Source: Silene latifolia (Eukaryota; Streptophyta; Magnoliopsida; Caryophyllales; Caryophyllaceae). Taken from it: a DNA stretch of 64,000 bases. Under the pieces are notes generated by a model, which ran no database searches, had not been told where the DNA came from, and saw nothing but the letters and a program-made list of their open reading frames with translations. The position numbers and the translations under genes are program-made. The stretch lies in the NCBI RefSeq assembly GCF_048544455.1, contig NC_133537.1:152188058-152252057 (forward strand), written 5' to 3'. This document shows positions 45,933 through 56,999 of the stretch, piece after piece (within the stretch, counting starts at the first letter, position 1; the number at the start of each line of letters is the position of its first letter).

Positions 45933-48109
45933 TCCCTAACCTTTTACCCACCGAGTACGACATAACACTCACACTAGCCCCTAGATCACATAAGGCTTTG
46001 TTGATCGTGGTGTCGCCAATGGTACACGGTATTGAGAAGCTTCCCGGATCTTTAAGTTTTGGAGGTGAACTCCCTTGAAGTATTCAACTACTCACCTTAA
46101 TAAAGGCGATAGTCTCAAGCTTCCGGATCGACTTCTTCTTCGTAAGGATGTCTTTCATGTACTTTGCATAGGCTGTCACGTGATTGATTAATTCCGTGAA
46201 AGGAATCGAGACTTCCAAATTCTTCACAATCTTCATAAATTTTCCAAGTTGGTCATCAAATTTGGGCTTGGCTTGACGACTCGGAAAAGGAAGTCTAATC
46301 ACAATGGGCTCCTTCTCCTTCTCCTTGGCCTTGTCTTCATTTTTCTTTGAAACTTCTTCTTTTGATTGTTCTCCATCCTTGGAGTTTTGCACAACTTCTT
46401 CTTTGTCACTAGCTTCCACAACTTTATCCTCAACTTGCTTCTCCGGTGCTTCATAACTTGTACCACTTCTCAAGTGAATGGCACTAACCGTCTCATGTCT
46501 CGGAGGATTACTTTGAGGTGGTAATTGCCCCTTTTGTCTTTGTGAGCTTGAAGATGCTAGTTGAGTTAATTGGGTTTCCAACATTTTGGTGTGGGCTAGG
46601 ATGTTGTTGATGGTGATTTCCTTTGCTTGACTCTCCTTTTGCATTTGAGTGAAAAACTCTTGTTGATTCTTTTGCATTTGGAGGACCGCTTTTTGAACAT
46701 CAAAACCTTGGTCATTTTGTTGATTGTATGGAGTTTAATTTTGGTAACCTTGGTTTTGGTTGTAAAAGGGTCTTTGATTTTGGTTTCTCATGGGAGGTGG
46801 GGTGTATGTTGGTTGAGGATTTTGAACATTTTGGCTTTTGTATGAGAGATTTGGGTGGAATTTGGTGTTTTCATTGTAATAGTTTGAATAATGCACTTGT
46901 TCATTTGTTCCCCTACATTCACTTTGGTCATGTCCCAAAGTTCCACAATTCTCACATATCCCACTTGGGATTGATGAAGATGCCGTCATGGCATTAACAT
47001 GTTGCTTTGGTGATTTTGAGGCTTCTTCAAGTCCAGCCATAGCTTTTTTGAACTTCAAATTGGTGGTATCAATGTGAGCACTAAGTTGAGCACCCAATTG
47101 AGTAATAGAGTCCACTTCATGCTTTCCTCCTCTAGTAGCCTTGCGAGGTCTACTATATTGTGAATTATGGACCGCCATTTCCTCAATCTTGTTCCAAGTT
47201 TGATTGTCATCAACTTCGGTGAACATTCCATTTGATCCCATGTTGAGAATGTTTCTTGAGTCTTCATAAAGACCGTTCCAAAATTGTTGTACCAAGAACC
47301 ACTCGCTAAGTCCATGATGAGGACATAAGCGACAAATTCCTTTGAATCGGTCCCAAGCTTCATACAAAGATTCTTCATCTCTTTGCTTAAAGCCCGTAAT
47401 TTGAGCTCTTAGCATGTTAGTCTTTTCCGATGGATAGAACTTTTTGTAGAAAGCTAGAGCCAATTTCTTCCAAGAATCAATTCCGAGAGTAGCCTTATCA
47501 AGGCCTTTCAACCATTGTTTTGCGGTGCCAATTAGAGAAAAAGGAAATAAGACCCATCGAATTTGGTCTTGAGTTACACCGGTTTGAGAAATCGCATCAC
47601 AATAGTCACAAAAAGTCTCCATGTGAGAGTGAGGGTCTTCACTAGGCATCCCCCCAAATTGGCTTCTTTCGACTAATTGGATAAAGGCGGATTTGACAAT
47701 GAAATTTCCGGTTAAATGTTGTGGTGTGGGAGTACAATTGGGTAGGTTCTCCTCGGTTGGTACGGAATATGATGAAAATTTAGGCATTGTGGGTTGATTT
47801 TGTGTTGGATTTTGCGTTGGGTTCTCCTCACCTTCTCTTGCAAAAGGGTTGATTAACTCAATAGTGTTTAGTTGAATATCTACAACCTCACCAATACCTC
47901 TCAAAGTTCTCCTAGCAAGTCTTCTATTGGTTGTCAAAGTCCTTTCAATTTCGTGATCAAAGGGTAATTAGTTACCTTGTGATATTCTAGACATGCAAAA
48001 TATCAAACAACTCGAAAATAATTAGAACAAACCTTGAGGAGTTTTACTTCCCCAAGACAAAGAAAGACACAACTAATAACAATACAAGAAAATCTAAATC
48101 AAGTTAACA

Positions 48110-48130
48110 CCGTCCCCGGCAACTGCGCCA
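48110..48130 (-). other. Element B primer binding site
   Basis: Minus strand TGGCGCAGTTGCCGGGGACG, four bases after the 5' LTR end (48,135). It fixes the orientation of B as minus. Confidence 0.85.
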
Positions 48131-48134
48131 TTTT

Positions 48135-49915
48135 TGGTCGGACTCACTTGGAGGTTTAGTTTTCGGTACTTGTCGTTAGGAGCACCTAGACCAAAACACA
48201 ATTTATAACTCCACAAACAACTCTACAATTAGTAAAGAGGCAAGTAAAGGTCGGATCCCAAGGGATGGGAATTGAGATGAGATTTTCAATTGCAACTACT
48301 GGTGTCTAGGGTTGTCGCAATTTGGGTTTTGAAGTAGAAGATCACTAAACTAAATAGCAATAAAAGTAAACAAGCAAGATGATTAAAAAGGGGTGTAAAC
48401 AATTGATAAAAGGCACTAGGGTGTCATGGGGTCATAGGGGATTCATGGGAATTGATCATACGAACATATTCTCAAATTATAAGCAAGCAATTATTGTTGT
48501 GATGGATCGAGTTGGTTTATATCTTACAATCCTAGGAAAGTTTGGGTCCCGGAGCCGAATCAATTAGATTGTACAACACCTACAAGTCGACTTAATCTTC
48601 CCTACTCAACTATATGCATGGTCTAATGAGACTCGAGTTGGTTTATGTCTTACAAGTCTCATTGAAAAGATAGGTGATGGGTAAAAAATGCAAGGATTCA
48701 TAGGCTCGCATTTCATCAAACATAACATGTGCATAAGTTGAGATCACAACAAGCAAGCAAATAAACTATGAAAACATATTAATTTAAGCATGAATCATCC
48801 CCCATGTTGGTTTCCCCTAATTACCCATTAACCCTAGCTAAGAAACTACTTACTCATTATCATGTTGAATATGCTAGCAAGGTTGTCAATCATACCAACA
48901 AAGTAAAACATGATGAATAAATGAAGATAATTAACAATAATTAAAAAGGGATTAAGAGAATTATACCTACTAATGATTCCAATAATAAAGCAAAGAATAA
49001 TAGAAGTACTTGATGACTGATTGGAAGGTTGTCAATCTCCCAATAATAACCCAAATAATCTTCAATTACCCAAAATGAAAGATGAACAAGAGAAAGATTA
49101 AGGAAATGAAACTTGTATTAAGACTTGATTAAATGTTGATTACAAGATTAAAGAGAGATTTGATTGATATTAACTACACTAAAGATTGCTAAGAAGAACA
49201 TGATCTTCTAATTAGCCTAATGAGGTATTTATAGTGGGGATTAGTTACATAGATTATGGTTTACTAAGGGCTTAAATGACGGACGATTAAGTCCTTGAGG
49301 AATCGCCGGTCTCAAGGGAGACTCCGGTCTCCTTTTTGCCGGTCTTAGAAAAATATGCGCATCCTTCCTTGAAACTTGTAGAAGACGAAATGGCTGACAG
49401 ACAATCCGAGCGTCTAGGGCACGGGACGGGCGGATTGTGGAGATTCTGGCCGAGCGGATTCAAGGGAAGACGGGCGGATTGTGATGGTTCTGGACGGGCG
49501 TCCAGCTGGGGAAGACGCTCGGATTGCCCTTGCTGGACGGGAGTCTTGTGGACAATCCGCTCGGATTGTCTTACAGCTACTTTCTTTCTTCTTTTCTTCC
49601 TTTCTCTTCATAAAATCCTTGAGGATTTCCTCGGGGATGCAAGGATCTTTTCTCATCATTGCCCATCTACTATAGTATGTACAAAGGCCTTCTAATCTTG
49701 TCTTCTCTTTGATGCTTGGTCATTGAATTCAATCAATTTAGCTCTATTTTGCCATGAAAAAGCAAGGTTTGCACTCCTTTCCTACCAAGGAAACAAAACC
49801 TCAAAGAATATGCAAAACAAAGGGCTAAAGACAATAAATGACCCAAATATGCACTAAAAAGCATGGGAACAAGGCTAATTCGGGGACTAAATATGCTCTA
49901 ATTATGGTCACATCA
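48135..49915 (-). repeat. Element B 5' LTR
   Basis: 1,781 bp; minus-strand ends TGATGTGACC and GTCCGACCA. CpG words at about 49,396-49,571 (gacgggcggattgtgg, aatccgctcggattg). The minus-strand TATA box appears as ggtatttatagtgg near 49,224-49,237. Nearly identical to 9371-11,147. Confidence 0.92.
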
Positions 49916-49920
49916 TTGGG

Positions 49921-51785
49921 GAGATGGAAGTTGAGACTAGCAAAAACGAGCAGCCGACTCCAGCACAAAGCGCAGCCTGTGTAGAAGGGCACAACCTGCG
50001 CAGTGTGGCGCAGCCTACGCTTTGGACTGACACCTCACACAACTAGCCTTGCTCAACTCTTTTAGTCAAAAGAGAACCTTTCTACCACTTGAATCCAATC
50101 TTGAGCGACCATTGACCTCCACTATAAAACCACCTAAACATAAGCCAAAACCTCTCCCAAATCACCTTAAGTATATATTCTTGGGAGCAAACAACACCCT
50201 CCCATTGATTATCTTAAACCAAGTCAATAAGGAGCAAGAGGAGAGGTTAGTGACCATGTTGAAAGATCATAGGGAAGCTTTTGGGTAGAGCATAGCCGAT
50301 ATCAAAGGGATAAGTCCAAGCACTTGGATGCATATGATTCGATTGGAAAAAGAGGCAAAGCCCGTGAGACAACCTTAAAGAAGACTCAATCCACCGATGA
50401 TGGAGGTGGTGAAAGAGGAAGTCATCAAGCTACTTCAAATGGGAATCATCTACCCCATTAATGATTCCCAATGGGTAAGTCCTACTCAAGTTGTACCAAA
50501 AAAGGGTGGGGTGACGGTAATCAAAAATACCCAAGGGGCATTGATTCCCACCCGTTTACAAACGGCATGGTAGGTATGTATTGATTATCACCGTCTCAAT
50601 CAAGTCACTTCAAAAGACCATTTTCCCCTACCCTTTCTAGATCAAATGCTAGAAAGGTTAGGTGGAAAAGAGTATTATTGTTTTTTGGACGGGTACTCCG
50701 GGTATTTTCAAATCCCTATTCACCCGGAGGACCAATCCAAAACAACTTTCACTTGCCCATTTGGTACAAATACTTATCGTCGCATGCCTTTCGGATTGTG
50801 CAACGCCCCGGGAACTTTCCAACATTGCGTGAAGAACATTTTCTCCGACTACGTGGAGCGCATATTGGAAGTCTTCATGGATGACTTCACTATCCATGGA
50901 GACTCCTTTGAGTCGTGTCTAAACCACCTAGCTATGGTCCTAACACGGTGTATAGACTCTCACCTCATACTAAATTCTGAAAAGTGTCACTTAATGGTGA
51001 GTAGTGGCATAGTGCTAGGACATATAGTGTCGAAAATAGGGATTGAGGTGGATACGGAAAAAGTGGATGTGATTAAAAGCTTGTCGTATCCATTTAATAC
51101 TCGAAACATTAGGTCGTTCTTGGGACACGCCGGCTTCTACCGAAGGTTTATAAAGGACTTTTCCAAAATCGCTAACCCCTTGTGCAATTTCTTGTACAAA
51201 GATGCTGAGTTCTCATTTAATGATGATTGTAGGAAAGCATTCGACTTATTGAAAGAAAGCCTTGTATCGGCTCCAATCATTCAAGCACCAAGGTGGGATC
51301 GTCCATTTGAAATCATGACGAATGCAAGTGATTTTGCTATTGGGGCCATGTTGGGCCAAAAATAAGACAAAGCCTCTTATGTCATTCAATATGCCTCATC
51401 CCTTCTCAACGATGCTCAAAAGAATTACACTAAAACCGAGAAGGAGTTCTTGGCGGTAGTATATGCCCTTGAGAAGTTTCGATCATACTTATTGGGAGTC
51501 AAGGTGATTGTCTACATCGACCGCAAAGCCATCACTCAACTTGTGGGCAAGAAAGACACCAAACCGAGACTTATGCGGTGGGTCCTCCTATTAAGTGAAT
51601 TCGACATTGAAATAAGGGAGAAGAAAGGGTTGGCAAATGTGGTGGCTGATCACCTTAGTCGGCTACATCTTGATGATCAACAAATGCAAAGTATGGGGGT
51701 AGCTGATCACCTTTTCATGCATCATATTTCAATTCAAAAAAAAAGAAAAAAAAAGAAAAGAAGAAGAAAAACCCGGCTAGGATGA
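49921..51785 (+). pseudogene. Element A pol second copy: linker, RT, RNase H (broken)
   Basis: Resumes element A after B. The linker carries three copies of the gcgcagcctgcgc-type word (49,970-50,020). One frame then holds RT: KEEVIKLLQMGIIYP, YCFLDGYSGYFQIPIHPEDQ, FGLCNAPGTFQHCV and catalytic EVFMDDFTIHG (FMDD, usual for this group). RNase H: TNASDFAIGAMLGQ, stop, [20 protein letters not shown], then [13 protein letters not shown]. Stops lie at about 50,287, 50,377, 50,570 and 51,363; the one at 50,377 is a CAA to TAA change relative to the first copy. Integrase is absent. The protein is inactive. Confidence 0.87.
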
Positions 51786-51859
51786 AAACCCGAAAGGGCA
51801 TCCTAGGCAAAAATGGGAAAGTGGCCGAGGTCGGAGTGAAAACCCGAAAGGGCACTCCG
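51777..51859 (+). other. Two tandem hairpins after RNase H of element A
   Basis: 51,777-51,806: stem ctaggatg/catcctag, one-sided aaaa bulge, ccc-gaaa-ggg top. 51,832-51,859: stem cggagtg/cactccg with the same aaaa bulge and ccc-gaaa-ggg top. The basal stems differ but stay complementary. They lie in non-coding sequence between RNase H and where integrase would be expected. Confidence 0.75.
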
Positions 51860-51915
51860 GGCAAAATGAAAAAAAAAAAGTGTTAGCCACGAGAGTAGAG
51901 GTGATGTTAGGTTTC

Positions 51916-53877
51916 TGTAATACCCCGTATTTTATATAATCGATTAAACGGATATTATTATATATTAGTATTATACATTTTATATTGGTTGCATCGTAAT
52001 AACGTGAATGTTATTAAGTCGGGTTTATATCATATATGTTGAGTCGGGCTACATCACATTTTGTCTTTTGGGTCAAGAATTACCCATCTACATTTACCCA
52101 ACGACCATACCCGTTTAACCCATTTGCCCTACCCGGAACATGTAACCACCATTTACCCTAAACCTAATCTAAGAGCCGCTCTCCCTCTCCTCTCTTTTCA
52201 TTTTATCATTCATAAAACCATTTCTAAACCTAGAGAAAGGGAGAGGAAGAAGTTTTGTCGAGCCTTTCATTTGATTGAAGATTTCTCATCGATTCCAACC
52301 TAATTCGATTTTCCCTGTTTGTAAGTCGATGTCATTCCATTGTTTATACTGTTTTAAAGTGTTCTTCTTCAAAAAGTTTGAAAAGAGAGTCCTGTTTATT
52401 TGATGTCTAGTTTATGCATATAAAATCTCGTAGTCAAATTCTTTATGGTTTGTCCTAGGTGATTTATTTATGAACATGTCGCTGAAAAGTCCGCGAATCT
52501 GATTTGGTTGTGGAAAATGATTTGAAACCCTAATTTTTATGTCGATTCAGTTATGAGGCTTCTTCAAACATCATCTTTGTAGAGTCTAGATGATAATAGG
52601 ATTTGGAATTACTGCAAAATAATGTTTTAAACTCGTTTTATGAATCAATACTTTTTATGCGACGGTTTCTGTCAGTTTTTGAAAAGCAGTCTGAAAACTC
52701 TTGATAAGTTTGGAATTTGAGAAAGACACGTTAGATATAATTTGTAGCTAAGACTCATGGGGTTCCAATCCAATTGGCCTTGTATCAATTTGATTTTTCT
52801 GGAATTAGTTATGTATTTTATTCCGAGTCTGTCATGTGCTGGAAAATCAGGAAAAATCGTGTTTGTTCTTTAAGTTGATATTCCTATTAAGTTATGATGA
52901 GTCTAGGTTATGTGCATGATTATTTGATTGAGTAGGTGGTAATTATACATAATTATGTTATGTAGGTGATGGATATGTGAAGGATCATAATTGATTGCTT
53001 GTGTGCTTGGATTGCGAAAAGGTAGGGAAATACACTTGACTTATTATCGTTGTTGTTGAATTGTGTTGACTTGTTTGTGTTTCATATGACCAAACTGTGA
53101 ACGTTGACGTGATTCGTGGTTGTTGATTCATGTTATGATTCATATCCTGGAATGTGCTTGATTGAATTGATCGTATTGAGTATATTATCACAACATTGTA
53201 GAACCGGCATGATTCTATGATTTACCAGTTCAATGACATACATATTGTGTTGCATTAATTTCTTGAGCATTCATATGCATTGGAGATGGAGGATGTTGTG
53301 GTGACGTGGTGTGGTGATGATGATGTTGTGATAAGGCCCATGCGGGTTCTCGGCAGACTTGCCCTGGTGTCCTCAACAAGGAAATGGGCGAGATCGGCTA
53401 CGGTCGATATATAGTCTACCGGGGATCGGTATGGCTGGGCGTTTCGGGTTATGAGATATGAGTTGAGATGGAGGTGGAGGTGACAAAGGAGCATGCATAT
53501 CATATTTTGTTGTTTCATTGTATTCCCTACTCAACCTCGTGGTTGACCCTGTGTATTCGTGAACACCTGTGACGATCCAAATATTGGGGAGCAGACTTGA
53601 CAGGTTTATGAGATAGGATGGGAGCTTGATGGGCGTGAGACACTGGATCAGAAGACTTAGTAGCTAGATCATCATTTAGAAGACTTTCACTTTTATTTAT
53701 GTTAGTTCTTTGTAATTTGATGTAAATGAGGTTTTGTAAAAAGTTAAGTTAAAGAAATTATGTAGTTTGCCTTGGAGTTTAATTTGTTATTCACTACCTC
53801 GGGAAACCGAGATGGTAACAGTCCGGTTTATTAGGGAATGTCTTGCTAGAGGCTCCTTTATAAATCGGGGAGTTACA
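51916..53877 (+). mobile_element. Solo LTR G (Ty3/gypsy, chromovirus-like)
   Basis: TSD gtttc (51911-51915, 53878-53882); ends tgtaatacccc and ggggagttaca; 1,962 bp. The 3' end (cctcggga..ccgagatggtaac, tcttgctagaggctcc) is homologous to E's LTR. A donor-like ttt|gtaagt stands at about 52,320. No internal region and no coding sequence. Confidence 0.88.
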
Positions 53878-54387
53878 GTTTCTTTACCTATTATTAGACT
53901 CCTCTAATAGTGAACTAATTAACTTCTTAATTATTTGTTCTTTAGATCTAGTGCATGCATAACAAAATAAGAGATTTGTGAGGAAAAACAATGTCCCTTA
54001 CATTGTAAGATGGTTCGAAATATAGGGCACAAGTAAGGTCACCTTCTTTCACTTGTTCTTGAGCTTAATGTGTTGGATGATCCTCCAAAATCCCAAAGTA
54101 GGGATCCTCCTTAGATTGCACCCAAGACTTATCCCTTAAACTAGTTTACTAATTAACTAGATTAATAAACTAGTATCCTTAATTAAATTGTAATATTATT
54201 ACTATTACTACACTAGTAATCTTTATTTGATATTAGAATAGATGAACAAATGCTTGTGTATCTAAAAACCTTGTTTTAGAGAGATTGAGAGAATATGAGA
54301 GTATTTGCATGTAGAAGATTTTTAAATGAATGAGTGAATGTGTAAGTGTGATAAGAGAACAAAATTCTCTAAAAAGAGAAGAGGAAA

Positions 54388-56999
54388 GGTGACACCTCAT
54401 GTTTTGAGTTTATTTTTGAGATACATTTCCGTGTGTGAGTTTATTTTGTTATACATTTTGATAAGTTTGATATAGTTTGATAATAATAGAATAGTTAATC
54501 GTGTTTAAGGGGTAATAAGTTGAAATGGTATTCATGGTAATCAGTTATGTTGATTGTTGTTGAGACCTTCGTAGCATTCCCGGGTGAACTTCGGGACGAA
54601 GTTCATTTTAAGGGGGGAAAACTGTAATACCCCGTAATTTCGTAAGCGTTTACAAGAATGATTTATGTAATTTGGATAATTAATTAAAAAGTTAAAAGGT
54701 TAATATTTAATAATTGTGAATAAGACGGAATGGTATAATAAAATAATAAATAATAAATAATAGAATAACGAGTCGGAACGGAAATTGGGTAATAATAATA
54801 TGCGATAATTTATATAATAATTGTGAACGATAATTATGTTATAATAATAGTAATTACAATAATAATAATAATCGTATTTGTATAATAGTAATAGTATGAT
54901 AATTACATAGTTTCCTAATTGCTTTATTATACCATATGACCTACCCATATAAATAGACCTTATTCATCATAAAACACAAATAATTGAAAAAAGAAAGAGA
55001 AGAGAAGATCTGAAAAGAAAAGAGAAGGAAGAACTAGCTAGGAGATCGTCACAAGGTAATAATCTAATCGTCTCATAACATACTCACCTTGAGACTAATA
55101 TAACTCGTTAAATAGACAACCGTTGACCGACCCGAGACCATCACCTTCACCATGAGACACCAGGGATTGACCGGACCTGCTTTTGACCACCTTTGACTGA
55201 CGGTAAGGGGTTGTTTTCTGGGTGTTTTCGCTGGTGGTTCGAAGGGGTTTTAATATGGCTTTACACGGGTTTTTAAGTCTTTAATGTGCACGCCTTGACC
55301 TGGGGTTGGTAGGGTGGTTCCTGGGTTATGGGTCGACCACAATGGGTGGCAATGGGTGGTCGAAATTGCTGTTTTGCGCGGTGGTTGCCGGAAAACACGG
55401 GATAGGGCATAGTCATTGCTAAACACGTTGGAACTATTTTATACACAATTGCTTGACTCGTTGGACTCGAACTAGGGTTGGCTGGGTTTGTGGTGATTAT
55501 TCGGTCCTATTGGTGGTGTTAGGGTGGTCGGAGGTGGTGGTTTGTGCGGATGCCTGACGGGTTTTGCGAAAAACAGGGGAAGTTTTGGTGTTAGTTGGTG
55601 TCGTGAGTTGTGGGCCGTGAATGGTTGTCTCGTATCGGTTAGTGTCGTGGCTAGGACGGCATAAAGAGTTGCCGGTGGTGGTGGTTGCCGGTTTGTGGTT
55701 GTATTGGTGGTGGTGCTTGGTGTGTCGTAATGTGTTATGGTGTGCAGGCCGTGGTTGTTGTCGTTTATGCCAACTGCTATAAGGGTGGTTGCGGGAAGGT
55801 GTCGGGTGAAGGTGGTGGCTGGTCAGGGAAGCCACCGTGGCTGGGTGGTCTAGGGCGGAGGTCGTGCAAGGATCCGCCGCCGAGGGGTTGTGAGGTGTAT
55901 GTGGGGTAAGGGAGTATGTGAAGGTATGGTGTGGGTTTATAACTTGTTTTCTTTTTATTATTATATAATGGGTGTCGGGATTTGACTTGGGTTTAAGACG
56001 GGTTTATAATTAATGAATTACGTAATAATATAATTAATATAACTAGTTTATAATTAGTTTAATTATTTTATAATTAGTTTAGTTAGTAATTGTGAATTAT
56101 TATTTGTATTAGGTGACGGATTTATTGAAGAATAATAATTCTAGTTGACTACTTTCATTGGATTGATGATCAGGTAGGATAACTACTCAACTCGTCTTAT
56201 CTTTGTTGATTTGTAGAATTTATAAAAGTATTGTGAAATTGGATGGATTAATGGATGTGGATTATATATCATTGGATTGTTTATTATTGATTATTTATAT
56301 TGGAATTTCGTTTGCATTGGATACCTCAGCTCGTGTCTGAGATGGTTTTTATAACTGGCATGGTGTATAATTGGAAACCTCAGCTTCGATTGGGATGGTG
56401 AATACCTCAACTTCGGTTGGGATGGTGAATACTTCAACTTCGGTTGGAATGATGAGTACCCCGGGCCAGGGATTGGCGGGATGAATGGGTGTTTCGGGTG
56501 ATGAGCTCAGTCGTATTTGTATTATATATCATATCATTTTACTTTGACTTGATGTTGGTTATTCCTACTCAACCATTGGTTGACGTGTTTGCTTCTATGT
56601 CAAAATAAAATTGATGCCTGCTTTAATTGATGGCGTCCTGTGGTGAACCATTTATTATTTCCGGTTTAATGGGGAGTAGATTTAAATAGCAGGTTTTGAG
56701 TTAGCTGGATATGGGGAGCTTGGGCGTGTGAGCTTTCGGACCTGCAGGAGTCTAGATCACTTAGTTTCAGACGATATTTTAATTATGCATAGACTATGTT
56801 TATTTCCGCTGCGTAAACTTGTAATTATTATTTTATCTCAGTCAGAAGTAAGGTGTAATAAAACCTTTCATTGTATTTTAATAAAGTACTTTGGATTTGT
56901 TTACTTTTGTTATTCATTGCCTCGGAAGACCGAGATGGTAATAGTCCTATTTATTGGAAATGTCTTGCTAAAGGCTCCTAAATAAATGGGGGTGTTACA
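54388..56999 (+). repeat. Element E 5' LTR with embedded PPT
   Basis: The first 235 bp (54,388-54,622) end in a hairpin and purine tract (aaggggggaaaac) directly before tgtaataccccg, a second canonical LTR start. A 27-bp tandem repeat (atacctcaacttcggttggg...) is present about three times near 56,375-56,460. Donor-like acaag|gtaat lies at about 55,051-55,060. End ggggtgttaca. Confidence 0.85.

Larger units (their letters stand above)
36330..47994 (-). pseudogene. Element B gag-protease polyprotein, split by copia1
   Basis: Minus strand, pieces 47,994-45,933 and 37,059-36,330. Start MSRISQG at 47,994, with a stop seven codons in. The gag core FGGMPSEDPHSHMETFCDYC, KQWLKGLDKATLGIDSWKKL is followed by zinc knuckle CENCGTLGHDQSEC. 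Stops occur near 46,735 (after NQGYQN) and 46,084 (after KVSS). Copia1 is inserted inside the protease just before GELKCTNITLQMADRS; after it, IILGRPFLRTAGAVIDV and the conserved tail ending NNTLDMPP at 36,330. It matches C closely, and the tail here is in one frame, showing what C lost. Confidence 0.87.
9371..49915 (-). mobile_element. Element B, non-autonomous gag-pro-ORF retrotransposon
   Basis: Flanked by TSD ttggg (9366-9370, 49916-49920). On the minus strand: 5' LTR 49915-48135, PBS, gag-protease, CpG-word spacer, accessory ORF, about 2 kb of non-coding DNA, PPT, 3' LTR 11147-9371. Removal of copia1 (37060-45937 including one TSD) and D (13272-33939) leaves 10,999 bp, nearly the length of the uninterrupted relative C (11,010 bp). 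No RT, RNase H or integrase is present in any remaining segment, so the element could move only with enzymes supplied by an autonomous relative. Confidence 0.88.
3466..51904 (+). mobile_element. Element A, Athila-like Ty3/gypsy (internal, heavily interrupted)
   Basis: This is the oldest element in the nest. Surviving segments are 3466-6845, 8143-9370 and 49916-51904. Order: PBS, gag, protease, linker, start of RT, then (after a tandem repeat of the protease block) protease again, linker, RT, RNase H and non-coding hairpins. Solo LTR F sits at 6846-8137 and element B at 9371-49915; removing B and one TTGGG copy restores ...ctagTTGGGgagatgg. Integrase and the 3' LTR are not in the window, because copia2 cuts A at about 51905. 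All ORFs are broken except the second protease copy. Confidence 0.8.

Noticed and set aside
55497..55835. Minus-strand Thr/His-rich frame in the E LTR (also 60,879-61,190)
   Set aside because: Complement of a GC-rich GGTGGT-type stretch; differs between the two LTRs by frame and length.
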